The position numbers and the translations under genes are program-made. From NCBI RefSeq assembly GCF_023703795.1, contig NZ_CP098518.1:1240001-1304000 (forward strand): a DNA stretch of 64,000 nucleotides. The letters run 5' to 3'. This DNA is from Haloplanus sp. HW8-1. Lineage in GTDB: Archaea > Halobacteriota > Halobacteria > Halobacteriales > Haloferacaceae. The notes beneath the pieces are model-generated. The model did no database searches. It worked only from the letters and a program-made list of their open reading frames with translations, and was not told the DNA's origin. Of this stretch, positions 8,811-17,321 are shown piece after piece. The first letter of the stretch is position 1, and each line of letters opens with the position of its first letter.

Positions 8811-9514
8811 GTAGCGAACAGGAACGATTCGTCACCGACACAAGTCAGGTAGGGAGCGAAACGCGCGACGCCCGCATTGGGACGTCGGGAACCGACAACC
8901 GGTTCAACTCGAAGCTTCGGGAGGCCTTTGGCTCCTCGCCGTTCATCCTCACGAAGTTCGACCGGTTCATGGAGTGGGTTCGGGGCTCCTCGATGTTCAT
9001 GCTACAGTTCGGCATCGCCTGCTGTAGCATCGAGATGATGCACACGTACGCGGTCAAACACGACCTCGACCGGTTCGGTGCCGGCGTTCCGCGTGCGTCG
9101 CCGCGACAGGCAGACGTGATCATCGTCCCGGGGACCATCGTCTCGAAGTTCGCCCCGCGGATGAAGCGTGTCTACGACCAGATGCCCGAACCGAAGTTCG
9201 TCGTCGGCATGGGGTCGTGTACCATCTCCGGGGGCCCGTTCCAGGAGGGGTACAACGTCGTCAAGGGCGCCGAGGAGGTCATCCCGGTCGACATCCACGT
9301 CCCCGGTTGTCCGCCCCGTCCGGAGGCGCTGGTCTATGGCGTCGCCAAACTGCAAGAACGCATCGCCAACGGCGAGAGTTCGCCGGTTACGGTCAAACCC
9401 TACGAACTCGAACAGTTCGGCGATCTCGACCGCGACGAAGTGGTCGACAAACTCGCCGAGGAGATCGACGAGGACGACCTCGTCATGCGGTACAACTGGG
9501 CCGATTCGCCATGA
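8807..9514 (+). CDS. nuoB: NADH dehydrogenase-like complex subunit B
   Basis: Subunit of 235 residues that carries the terminal Fe-S cluster N2, reducing quinone at the arm junction. The four cluster cysteines are visible in FGIACCSIEMM, GMGSCTISGGPF and VPGCPPRPEAL. An N-terminal extension of about 45 polar residues precedes the core, and a C-terminal acidic segment (EEIDEDD) reflects halophily. I start at the ATG at 8807, which overlaps the nuoA stop; the longer open frame upstream is antisense-like and out of family. Confidence 0.95.
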   Translation: MSSEQERFVTDTSQVGSETRDARIGTSGTDNRFNSKLREAFGSSPFILTKFDRFMEWVRGSSMFMLQFGIACCSIEMMHTYAVKHDLDRFGAGVPRASPRQADVIIVPGTIVSKFAPRMKRVYDQMPEPKFVVGMGSCTISGGPFQEGYNVVKGAEEVIPVDIHVPGCPPRPEALVYGVAKLQERIANGESSPVTVKPYELEQFGDLDRDEVVDKLAEEIDEDDLVMRYNWADSP

Positions 9515-11175
9515 GCCTCGAAGAATCAGCTCCGGACACGGTCGAAACGGCAGCGACGACCGCCGAGGAGATCGAGGACCTACTGGGCGATCTGGTCCTC
9601 GACCGCGACGACCACCTCAACGCGCCGGGCTTCGTCGTCCGGCCCGACGAGGTACAGGACACGCTCTTTCGCCTGCGCGACGAGGCCGGCTACGATCACC
9701 TCTCCTGTGTGACGGCACAGGAGTACGAGGACCGCTACGAATCCATCTACCATCTCAAGAAGTACGACGACCCCACCGACGAGGTGAGCGTGGTGGTGCC
9801 GACGCCGACCGACGACCCCGTCAGCGAGTCGGCCGAACCCGTCTACCGCACCGCCGACTGGCACGAACGCGAGGCCTACGACCTGGTCGGCATCGAGTAC
9901 GACGACCACCCCGACCTCCGTCGCATCCTCCTCCCCGAAACCTGGCAGGGTCATCCTCTCGGCCGGGACTACGACCAAGACCGCCCCCAGGTCGTCCCCC
10001 TCCGCGAACACGCCAACCCGCTGCAGGAGGATCACGCGGGCGACGCGGGCGACACGATGTTTCTCAACATCGGGCCACACCACCCGGCGACCCACGGCGT
10101 CCTGCACCTCAAGACGGTGCTCGACGGCGAACAGGTCGTCGACGTGGAGTCCGACATCGGCTATCTCCACCGCTGTGAGGAGCAGATCTGTCAGCAGGGG
10201 ACGTATCGCTACCAGATCATGCCCTACCCGGACCGGTGGGACTACATCTCCGCCGGCCTGCTGAACGAGTGGGCGTACGCCCGGGTCGCGGAGGACCTCG
10301 CGGACATCGCAGTGCCCGAGTACGCACAGGTCATCCGGACCATGGGCGCCGAACTCTGTCGGATCGCGGCACACATGCTCGCGGTCGGCACGTTCGCGCT
10401 CGACGTTTACGGCGACTTCACCGCCATCTTCATGTACGCCGTTCGGGACCGCGAGAAGGTCCAGAACATCCTCGAAGAACTCACGGGCCAGCGGCTCATG
10501 TTCAACTACTTCCGGCTGGGTGGGGTCGTCTGGGACCTGCCCGAACCCCGCGAGGAGTTCTTCGAGATGATCCGGGACTTCCTCGACGACCTGCCCGAGG
10601 CCCTCGAGGAGTACCACGACATGATCTCGGCGAACGAGATCCTGCAGGTCCGGACCGTCGACACGGGCGTCCTACCCCCCGAAGTGGCCAAAAGCTACGG
10701 CGCCACCGGACCGGTCGCCCGCGGGTCGGGCGTCGACTACGACCTGCGCCGGGACGATCCCTACGGCTACTACGACGAACTCGACTGGGACGTGGCCGTC
10801 GAGGACGGCTGTGACAACTACTCGCGTCTGCTCGTCCGTCTCCGGGAGGTCGAGGAGTCCGCGAAGATCATCGAACAGTGCGTCGACCTGCTGGAGGACT
10901 GGCCCGAAGACGAGCGGACGATCCAGTCGAACGTCCCCCGGACGCTCCGGCCGGACGACGACACCGAGATCTACCGCGCCGTCGAAGGCGCGAAAGGCGA
11001 ACTCGGCATCTACGTGCGCGCCGACGGCACCGAGAAACCCGCCCGCTTCAAGATCCGGAGCCCGTGTTTCTCGAACCTCCAGACGCTCCCGGAGATGTCC
11101 AACGGTGAGTACATCCCCGACCTGATCGCGTCGCTCGGCAGCCTCGACATCGTGCTCGGCGAGGTGGACCGCTGA
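9511..11175 (+). CDS. nuoCD: NADH dehydrogenase-like complex subunits C and D, fused
   Basis: Fusion of 554 residues. The NuoC-like 30-kDa domain spans about 1-175 (YDLVGIEYDDHPDLRRILLPE, then GHPLGRDY). NuoD, the 49-kDa quinone-site subunit, spans about 180-554 (LNIGPHHPATHG, YLHRCEEQICQ, RWDYIS, and C-terminal FSNLQTLPEM and LGEVDR). NuoD forms the quinone cavity with NuoB. Fused NuoCD occurs in many bacteria and haloarchaea. Start and stop overlap neighbours (4 bp with nuoB, 1 bp with nuoH), consistent with stoichiometric translation. Confidence 0.95.
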   Translation: MSLEESAPDTVETAATTAEEIEDLLGDLVLDRDDHLNAPGFVVRPDEVQDTLFRLRDEAGYDHLSCVTAQEYEDRYESIYHLKKYDDPTDEVSVVVPTPTDDPVSESAEPVYRTADWHEREAYDLVGIEYDDHPDLRRILLPETWQGHPLGRDYDQDRPQVVPLREHANPLQEDHAGDAGDTMFLNIGPHHPATHGVLHLKTVLDGEQVVDVESDIGYLHRCEEQICQQGTYRYQIMPYPDRWDYISAGLLNEWAYARVAEDLADIAVPEYAQVIRTMGAELCRIAAHMLAVGTFALDVYGDFTAIFMYAVRDREKVQNILEELTGQRLMFNYFRLGGVVWDLPEPREEFFEMIRDFLDDLPEALEEYHDMISANEILQVRTVDTGVLPPEVAKSYGATGPVARGSGVDYDLRRDDPYGYYDELDWDVAVEDGCDNYSRLLVRLREVEESAKIIEQCVDLLEDWPEDERTIQSNVPRTLRPDDDTEIYRAVEGAKGELGIYVRADGTEKPARFKIRSPCFSNLQTLPEMSNGEYIPDLIASLGSLDIVLGEVDR

Positions 11176-12287
11176 TGGACGGGCTACTCCTCCAGTCGGG
11201 GACCACGACCCCGACCGGGACCGCCAACGCCTCGGCCGGGGGGCCGGTGACGACGCTACCCGAGACGATCTCCGGCGCGCTCGGCCTCTCGGGCACGCTC
11301 GGTGACGTGGTCGGGGGGCTGATCGGCGCCTTCCTCATCGCCAACATCATGCTCGGCATGACGGCGCTGGCCGGCCCGTGGGCAAAGCGAAAGATCACGG
11401 CGGCGTTCACCGACCGGATCGCGGTCAACCGGGTCGGACCCTTCGGGCTGCTGATCATCGTCGCCGACGCGGTGCGTCTGCTCTCGAAGGAACTGATCGT
11501 GCCGGACGGGGTCGACCGTCCGGCCTGGGACATCGCGCCGATCATCCTGCCGTTCTCGGCGCTGCTCGGCTTCGCTGTCATCCCGCTCGGGAGCGGCCTG
11601 CAGTTGGCCGACCCCGAAACCGGGATCGTCTTCGCGTTCGCCGCGGCCTCCATCGCGTCGGTTGGGCTGGTCATGGCCGGCTACGCTTCGAACAACAAGT
11701 ACTCGCTGTTGGGATCGCTACGCTCCATCGCCCAGAACCTCGCCTACGAGATTCCGCTGGTCATCACGGCAGCGTCGGTGATCATCATCGCCGGCACCTT
11801 TCAGACCAGCGAGATCGTCGCCGCCCAGACGGAGACGCTGGTGTCGATCGCGGGCGTGTCGATCCCCGCGTGGTACGCCTTCGTCAACCCCTTCGCGTTC
11901 GTCCTGTTCGTGGCGGCGAACCTCGCGGAGATCGGCCGGAACCCCTTCGACATCCCCGAGGCACCGACCGAAATCGTCGCCGGCTACCAGACCGAATACT
12001 CCAGCGTCTACTTCGTGCTGTTCTACCTCGGGGAGTTCATCCACATCTTCCTGGGCGGCGCACTGATCGCCGTCCTCTTCCTCGGTGGACCGGCCGGTCC
12101 GGTCCTGCCCGGATTCGTCTGGATGGTCATCAAGATGTGGGCGTTCTTCCTGTTCACGCAGTGGGCCCGCTCGGCGGTCCCGCGCGTTCGTATCGACCAG
12201 TTGATCGAAATCGGTTGGAAGGGGATGCTCGTGCTCTCCTTCGCGAACCTGGTGCTCACGGCAGTCCTCGTGGGAGTGATCGCGTAA
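11175..12287 (+). CDS. nuoH: NADH dehydrogenase-like complex subunit H
   Basis: Polytopic membrane subunit of 370 residues (about 8-9 helices) linking the quinone site to the proton channels. Family motifs are WAKRKITAAFTDRIAVNRVGPFG, the acidic loop EIGRNPFDIPEAPTE followed by GYQTEYS, and the C-terminal RSAVPRVRIDQL. A Ser/Thr/Gly-rich N-terminal stretch of about 35 residues precedes the first helix. The start shares one base with the nuoCD stop and the end shares one base with the nuoI start. Confidence 0.95.
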   Translation: MDGLLLQSGTTTPTGTANASAGGPVTTLPETISGALGLSGTLGDVVGGLIGAFLIANIMLGMTALAGPWAKRKITAAFTDRIAVNRVGPFGLLIIVADAVRLLSKELIVPDGVDRPAWDIAPIILPFSALLGFAVIPLGSGLQLADPETGIVFAFAAASIASVGLVMAGYASNNKYSLLGSLRSIAQNLAYEIPLVITAASVIIIAGTFQTSEIVAAQTETLVSIAGVSIPAWYAFVNPFAFVLFVAANLAEIGRNPFDIPEAPTEIVAGYQTEYSSVYFVLFYLGEFIHIFLGGALIAVLFLGGPAGPVLPGFVWMVIKMWAFFLFTQWARSAVPRVRIDQLIEIGWKGMLVLSFANLVLTAVLVGVIA

Positions 12288-12748
12288 TGATTGGAATACT
12301 GAAAGGCATGGCGACGACGATGAAGCACGCGCTGGACGGCAAGACGTTCACCGTCGAGTACCCCGACGTGGCGCCTGAGGTGAGCCCGCGGTTCCGCGGG
12401 GTCCACAAGTTCAGCCAAGAACGCTGTATCTGGTGTCGGCAGTGCGAGAACGTCTGTCCGAACGATACGATCCAGATCGTACAGGACGACCAGCGCAACG
12501 GTGAACAGTACAACCTCCACATCGGGCAGTGTATCTACTGCCGCCTCTGCGAGGAGGTGTGTCCGACGGACGCGATCCTGCTGACCCAGAACTTCGAGTT
12601 CACCGCCGACACGAAAGACGACTTCGTTTACAACAAAGAACAGCTGAAAAACGTCCCGTGGTACAAGGGAATCGATCCCCTCGAATCGCGCAATCCGGAC
12701 CGTGGGGCGTGGATCGGCGAGGGCGACGGCGAGATCGACTACCAGTAG
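12287..12748 (+). CDS. nuoI: NADH dehydrogenase-like complex subunit I (2x 4Fe-4S ferredoxin)
   Basis: Electron-transfer subunit of 153 residues with two CxxCxxCxxxCP motifs, CIWCRQCENVCP and CIYCRLCEEVCP, that bind clusters N6a and N6b and feed NuoB. Since no nuoE, nuoF or nuoG is in this operon, the natural electron donor to NuoI is not NADH through a flavin module encoded here; reduced ferredoxin or another donor is inferred. The ATG at 12287 overlaps the nuoH stop. Confidence 0.95.
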   Translation: MIGILKGMATTMKHALDGKTFTVEYPDVAPEVSPRFRGVHKFSQERCIWCRQCENVCPNDTIQIVQDDQRNGEQYNLHIGQCIYCRLCEEVCPTDAILLTQNFEFTADTKDDFVYNKEQLKNVPWYKGIDPLESRNPDRGAWIGEGDGEIDYQ

Positions 12749-12817
12749 CGCCGAGTCGGCGCTGTGTCTGCGCCGTCTCGAAACGTTCAAAGGACTACCT
12801 CAAACACACTCAAAGCA

Positions 12818-13090
12818 ATGGTGTATGAAACGATCGCGTTCGCGCTGTTCTCCATCGTGACGTTGGGGTGCAGCCTGGGCGTCGTCCTCGTCGAGGACGT
12901 GTGGCACTCCGCACTCCTCCTCGGCGGCGCCCTGTTGAGCGTCGCGGTACACTACGTGATGTTACAGGCGGAGTTTCTCGCCGCCATGCAGATCCTCGTC
13001 TACGTGGGCGGGGTCCTGATCCTCATCACGTTCGCCGTGATGCTTACGAAATCGACAGCGGCACAGCCCTCGGAGGTGAACGAGGTATGA
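12818..13090 (+). CDS. nuoJ1: NADH dehydrogenase-like complex subunit J, N-terminal part
   Basis: Membrane protein of 90 residues corresponding to the first three helices of NuoJ, ending with the conserved EFLAAMQILVYVGGVLILITFAVML stretch (pi-bulge helix region, in parts). The remainder of NuoJ is encoded by the next gene. I use the ATG at 12818 because homology begins at MVYETIAF; an in-frame upstream start would add unlike sequence. It overlaps nuoJ2 by 4 bp. A 69-bp gap after nuoI is the largest in the operon. Confidence 0.9.
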   Translation: MVYETIAFALFSIVTLGCSLGVVLVEDVWHSALLLGGALLSVAVHYVMLQAEFLAAMQILVYVGGVLILITFAVMLTKSTAAQPSEVNEV

Positions 13091-13461
13091 CGTCGAAACC
13101 GGAACTGCGCACCGGGTCGCACCTGCTCCCCGGACTCGCAGCGGTTGCACTGTTCGTCGTCATCGCCTCCGTCGTTCTCCGGGCCTCGTTCGGCGCCCCG
13201 CAAGGGTTCGCGTCGGACGCAAGTATCACGGCGAGTATCGGCTACGCGATGTTCAACCTCGATATGGGATCGGTCCCGAGCGAGGGCTTTCTCGTCGCCT
13301 TCGAGATCATCGACGCCGTCCTCGTGGCCGCGCTGGTTGCCGCGGTGATGCTCGCCCGACGAGAGAGCGACGGCGATATCGTCGCCCTGCTGGCCGACGG
13401 CGGCCGGCAGGTCCGTGACCAGTTCGCCGACACCGACGCCGACGACGGAGGTGACCGCTGA
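13087..13461 (+). CDS. nuoJ2: NADH dehydrogenase-like complex subunit J, C-terminal part
   Basis: Membrane protein of 124 residues that supplies the last two helices of a split NuoJ. Helix one is HLLPGLAAVALFVVIASVVL, and the second is in FEIIDAVLVAALVAAVMLARR, followed by an acidic cytoplasmic tail. The loop IGYAMFNLD resembles the usual NuoJ loop before the last helix. Split nuoJ is a known haloarchaeal arrangement, so this is not treated as a frameshift. The start overlaps nuoJ1 by 4 bp and the end touches nuoK by 1 bp. Confidence 0.88.
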   Translation: MTSKPELRTGSHLLPGLAAVALFVVIASVVLRASFGAPQGFASDASITASIGYAMFNLDMGSVPSEGFLVAFEIIDAVLVAALVAAVMLARRESDGDIVALLADGGRQVRDQFADTDADDGGDR

Positions 13462-13763
13462 TGGTTCCGGTCCAGTGGTACCTCCTACTGGCGACGGCGG
13501 TGTTCTGTATCGGCCTGTTCGGCATCCTGACCCGGCGGAACGCGCTCCTGTTCCTGATGTCGGTCGAGTTGATGCTGAACGCGGCCAACGTCAACCTCGT
13601 GGCGTTCTCCGCGTACTGGGGCAACGTCACCGGCCAGACGTTCGGCCTGTTCGTGATGGCGCTCGCCGCCGCCGAGGTGGCGGTCGGCATCGGCATCATC
13701 CTCGTGTTGTATCGCAACTTCGACGACGTGGACGTGACGCTGGCCAAGGGGATGAGGTGGTAA
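13461..13763 (+). CDS. nuoK: NADH dehydrogenase-like complex subunit K
   Basis: Small membrane subunit of 100 residues with three helices, homologous to MrpC. It has the conserved acidic residue in SVELMLNAANVNLVAF (helix 2) and a second in AAAEVAVGIGIILVLY (helix 3), both part of the proton path along the membrane arm. Length matches the family. It sits between nuoJ2 and nuoL, with one base between its stop and the nuoL start. Confidence 0.95.
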   Translation: MVPVQWYLLLATAVFCIGLFGILTRRNALLFLMSVELMLNAANVNLVAFSAYWGNVTGQTFGLFVMALAAAEVAVGIGIILVLYRNFDDVDVTLAKGMRW

Positions 13764-13764
13764 G

Positions 13765-15792
13765 ATGGCCGGAGCATTCGACTACGCGCCAGCCATCGTC
13801 CTTCTCCCCTTCCTCTCGTTCCTCGTCTCGCTCGCGGGCGGGAAGTACCTCCCCAAGGGCGGCGCGTTCGGCGGTATCGCCGCCACTGCCGGATCGCTGG
13901 TCCTCTCGGCGTGGGTCTTCCTGACCGTCAGCGCCGGCAACGTCTACAACGAGACGCTGTACACGTGGGCTGCGGGCGTAGGCGAGGGGACGACGACGCT
14001 CACCTTCGGCCTGCTGCTCGATCCGCTGGCGGCGATGATGTTGCTCATCGTCTCGCTGGTCGCACTGCTGGTTCACGTGTTCAGCCTCGGATACATGAAC
14101 GACGAAGGCGAGACTGGCCTGCCACGGTATTACGCCGGCCTCGGCCTCTTCACCGCCTCCATGCTCGGGTTCGTCGTCGCCGACAACCTGCTCATGGCGT
14201 TCATGTTCTTCGAACTGGTCGGGCTCTGTTCGTACCTCCTGATCGGCTTCTGGTTCCGACAGGACGGCCCGCCGAGCGCAGCGAAGAAGGCGTTCCTGGT
14301 CACCCGCTTCGGTGACTACTTCTTCCTCGTCGGCGTCGTCGCCGTCTTCGCCACCTTCGGCACCGCGAAGTTCGCGGGCGAAGGGGCGTTCCCGGTGCTC
14401 GCCGAGGAGGCACTCGCCGGCTCCGCCGAAGCCGTGACCACCTTCGGCTTCGCGCCACAGACGTGGTTCACGATCCTCGGCCTACTGATCCTCGGTGGCG
14501 TCATCGGCAAGTCCGCGCAGTTCCCGCTTCACACGTGGCTCCCGGACGCCATGGAGGGTCCGACGCCCGTCTCCGCGCTCATCCACGCTGCGACGATGGT
14601 CGCGGCCGGCGTCTATCTGGTCGCGCGGATGTACGGCTTCTACGCGCTCTCGCCCACGGCGCTGGGCATCGTCGCGCTGGTCGGCGGGTTCACCGCCCTC
14701 TTCGCCGCGACGATGGGCGTCGTGAAACGGGAGATCAAGCAGGTGCTCGCCTACTCCACCATCTCGCAGTACGGCTACATGATGCTCGGACTGGGCGCCG
14801 GCGGCTACGTCGCCGCGACCTTCCACCTCATGACCCACGCCTTCTTCAAGGCGCTGCTCTTCCTCGGCGCCGGCGCGGTCATCATCGCCATGCACCACGA
14901 CGAGGATATGTGGAACATGGGCGGACTCAAAAACGAGATGCCCGTCACCTACTACACCTTCCTCTCGGGGTCGCTGGCGCTCGCCGGCATCGTCCCCTTC
15001 GCCGGCTTCTGGTCGAAGGACGAAGTGCTGTACGAAGCCCTGATACACGGACTCGACGGCTCGCCGCTCCTCCTCGCGGGCTACGCGATGGGGCTGGTGG
15101 CCGTCTTCTTCACCGGCTTCTACACTTTCCGGATGGTGTTCCTGACGTTCCACGGCGAACCCCGCACCGAGGTAGCCCGCGATCCCCACGGGGTACGGTG
15201 GAACGTGAAGGGGCCGCTGGTGGTGCTCGGGGTGCTCGCCGCGACGGTCGGCTTCGTCAACATGGTGCCGCTCCACGACCTGACCGGCGGCTTCCCGCCG
15301 GAGTATCTCCACGACTGGCTCGCCCACGGCGAGATCTCGGCGCTGACCAGCGAGCATTACGGTGAACTGCTCCACGACTACGCACACTACACGTCCGCCG
15401 ACGTGGCGTCGTACGTGGCCGGCGCGGTGTCGCTGGCGCTCGCACTCGCGGGCGTGGTCACCGCGCACGTCCTCTACAACGTCGACGAACCGACCGAGCA
15501 CACTGAGAAGCTCGGCGCGGTGAAGACGCTGTGGTACAACAACTACTACCAGGACGAGTATCAGGTCTGGCTCGCCGAGTCGGTCGTCCTGCCGCTGTCC
15601 CAGCTGGCCGACAAGTTCGACCAAGGCGTCGTCGACGGCGTCGTCAACGGCGTCTCTAGCGTGAGCCTGTTCGCCGGGAGCCGCATTCGGCGGATTCAGA
15701 CCGGGCTGGTGACCAACTACGCCGCGCTCCTCACCCTCGGGTTGACGGCGTTGCTCGTCGCCTTCGGCGTTCTCGGAGGGTGGTTCGCATGA
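13765..15792 (+). CDS. nuoL: NADH dehydrogenase-like complex subunit L
   Basis: Antiporter-like proton-pumping subunit of 675 residues, with about 16 membrane helices. Mrp-type motifs are present: FFELVGLCSYLLIGFW, GKSAQFPLHTWLPDAMEGPTP (in parts), KREIKQVLAYSTISQYGYM and FFKALLFLGAGAVI, including the key lysines and the acidic residue on helix 5. The C-terminal lateral helix region common to NuoL is suggested by the extended tail after 540. It overlaps nuoM by 4 bp. Confidence 0.95.
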   Translation: MAGAFDYAPAIVLLPFLSFLVSLAGGKYLPKGGAFGGIAATAGSLVLSAWVFLTVSAGNVYNETLYTWAAGVGEGTTTLTFGLLLDPLAAMMLLIVSLVALLVHVFSLGYMNDEGETGLPRYYAGLGLFTASMLGFVVADNLLMAFMFFELVGLCSYLLIGFWFRQDGPPSAAKKAFLVTRFGDYFFLVGVVAVFATFGTAKFAGEGAFPVLAEEALAGSAEAVTTFGFAPQTWFTILGLLILGGVIGKSAQFPLHTWLPDAMEGPTPVSALIHAATMVAAGVYLVARMYGFYALSPTALGIVALVGGFTALFAATMGVVKREIKQVLAYSTISQYGYMMLGLGAGGYVAATFHLMTHAFFKALLFLGAGAVIIAMHHDEDMWNMGGLKNEMPVTYYTFLSGSLALAGIVPFAGFWSKDEVLYEALIHGLDGSPLLLAGYAMGLVAVFFTGFYTFRMVFLTFHGEPRTEVARDPHGVRWNVKGPLVVLGVLAATVGFVNMVPLHDLTGGFPPEYLHDWLAHGEISALTSEHYGELLHDYAHYTSADVASYVAGAVSLALALAGVVTAHVLYNVDEPTEHTEKLGAVKTLWYNNYYQDEYQVWLAESVVLPLSQLADKFDQGVVDGVVNGVSSVSLFAGSRIRRIQTGLVTNYAALLTLGLTALLVAFGVLGGWFA

Positions 15793-17321
15793 TCATCGAA
15801 GCGCTGATCGCCATCACGTTCGTCGCCTCGATGGGCGTGTTGCTGGCCCCGGACGAGTGGGCCGGCCGCCTCGCGGCGGCGCTGAGTCTGCTCCCCGTCG
15901 TGGGGAGCCTCTATATGTGGAGTCGCTTCGACGCGACCGGGAACGCCCTCACGGGCGGGTCGGTCGCGTTCGAGACGACGGTGCCGTGGCTGGAACTGGG
16001 CGGCTACACGCTCAACTGGCACGTCGGCGTCGACGGCATCTCCCTGCCGCTCGTCGTGCTGACGACGCTGCTCTCGACGCTCGCCATCGTGAGTGCGTGG
16101 GCGTCCGTCGACGACCGTCAGTCCCAGTTCTACGGGCTGATGCTGTTCATGGAGGCGAACCTACTCGGCGTGTTCACCGCGCTCGATTTCTTCGTCTGGT
16201 TCGTCTTCTGGGAGGCAGTCCTCCTGCCGATGTACTTCCTCATCGGCGTCTGGGGCGGTCCGCGACGGAAGTACGCCGCGATCAAGTTCTTCGTCTACAC
16301 CAACATCGCGTCGCTCGCGATGTTCATCGGCTTCATCGCGCTGGTGTTCGGTCTCGGCGACTCGGTGTCGTCGCTCGATATGCCGGCTATCGCGGGGGCA
16401 CTCCGAGCGGGGGAACTCGGTTCGCTGTTCGGGGTCCCCGCCGCCACCCTGCGGAGCGTCGCCTTCGTGGCGATGTTCCTCGGGTTCGCGGTGAAGGTGC
16501 CCATCGTCCCCTTCCACACGTGGCTGCCGGACGCCCACGTGGAGGCGCCGTCGCCGGTGTCCGTGATGCTGGCCGGTGTCCTCCTGAAGATGGGGACGTA
16601 CGCCCTGCTCCGGTTCAACTTCACCATGATGCCGGAGACGGCGACGCAGTTCGCGGTGCCTATCGCACTGATCGCCGTGATCAGCGTCATCTACGGCGCG
16701 ATGCTCGCGTTGGCCCAGCAGGACCTCAAGCGCATCGTCGCCTACTCGTCGGTCTCCTCGATGGGCTATGTCATCCTCGGGCTGATCGCCTACACGACCT
16801 ACGGGGTCGGTGGCGCCACCTTCCAGATGATCGCCCACGGCCTCATCTCGGGCCTGATGTTCATGTCGGTCGGCGTCATGTACAACACCACCCACACCCG
16901 GATGGTCGGCGACATGTCGGGGATGGCCGACCGGATGCCCGTCACCACGGGCATCCTGGTCGCCGGCGCCTTCGGCTACATGGGCCTGCCCCTGATGGCC
17001 GGCTTCGCCGGCGAGTTCTTCATCTTCAAGGGAGCCTTCGCGTCGACGGTCCACGCGGCCATGCCGCTCTTTACCGCCGTCGCGATGTTCGGCATCGTCG
17101 TCGTCGCGGGCTACCTGCTCTTCGCGATGCAGCGGACCCTCTTCGGGTCGTTCCGCCTGGAGACCGACTACGAGGTCGGTCCAGCATCGCTCCACGAGAC
17201 GGTCCCCCTCGCGGTGTTGCTCGTGACGATCATCGTCCTCGGAGTCGCTCCCGACCTCTTCTTCGGGATGATCCAGGACGCGGTCGATCCCCTCCTCGAT
17301 TTCGGAGGTGACCTCTCGTGA
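15789..17321 (+). CDS. nuoM: NADH dehydrogenase-like complex subunit M
   Basis: Antiporter-like subunit of 510 residues with about 14 helices. Visible signatures are WHVGVDGISLPLVVL, FFVWFVFWEAVLLPMYFLI (conserved Glu), VPIVPFHTWLPDAHVEAP, QQDLKRIVAYSSVSSMGY and the loop around GLPLMAGFAGEFFIF. It pumps protons beside NuoL and NuoN. The ATG at 15789 overlaps the nuoL stop; an in-frame start a few codons earlier is less likely. Confidence 0.95.
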   Translation: MIIEALIAITFVASMGVLLAPDEWAGRLAAALSLLPVVGSLYMWSRFDATGNALTGGSVAFETTVPWLELGGYTLNWHVGVDGISLPLVVLTTLLSTLAIVSAWASVDDRQSQFYGLMLFMEANLLGVFTALDFFVWFVFWEAVLLPMYFLIGVWGGPRRKYAAIKFFVYTNIASLAMFIGFIALVFGLGDSVSSLDMPAIAGALRAGELGSLFGVPAATLRSVAFVAMFLGFAVKVPIVPFHTWLPDAHVEAPSPVSVMLAGVLLKMGTYALLRFNFTMMPETATQFAVPIALIAVISVIYGAMLALAQQDLKRIVAYSSVSSMGYVILGLIAYTTYGVGGATFQMIAHGLISGLMFMSVGVMYNTTHTRMVGDMSGMADRMPVTTGILVAGAFGYMGLPLMAGFAGEFFIFKGAFASTVHAAMPLFTAVAMFGIVVVAGYLLFAMQRTLFGSFRLETDYEVGPASLHETVPLAVLLVTIIVLGVAPDLFFGMIQDAVDPLLDFGGDLS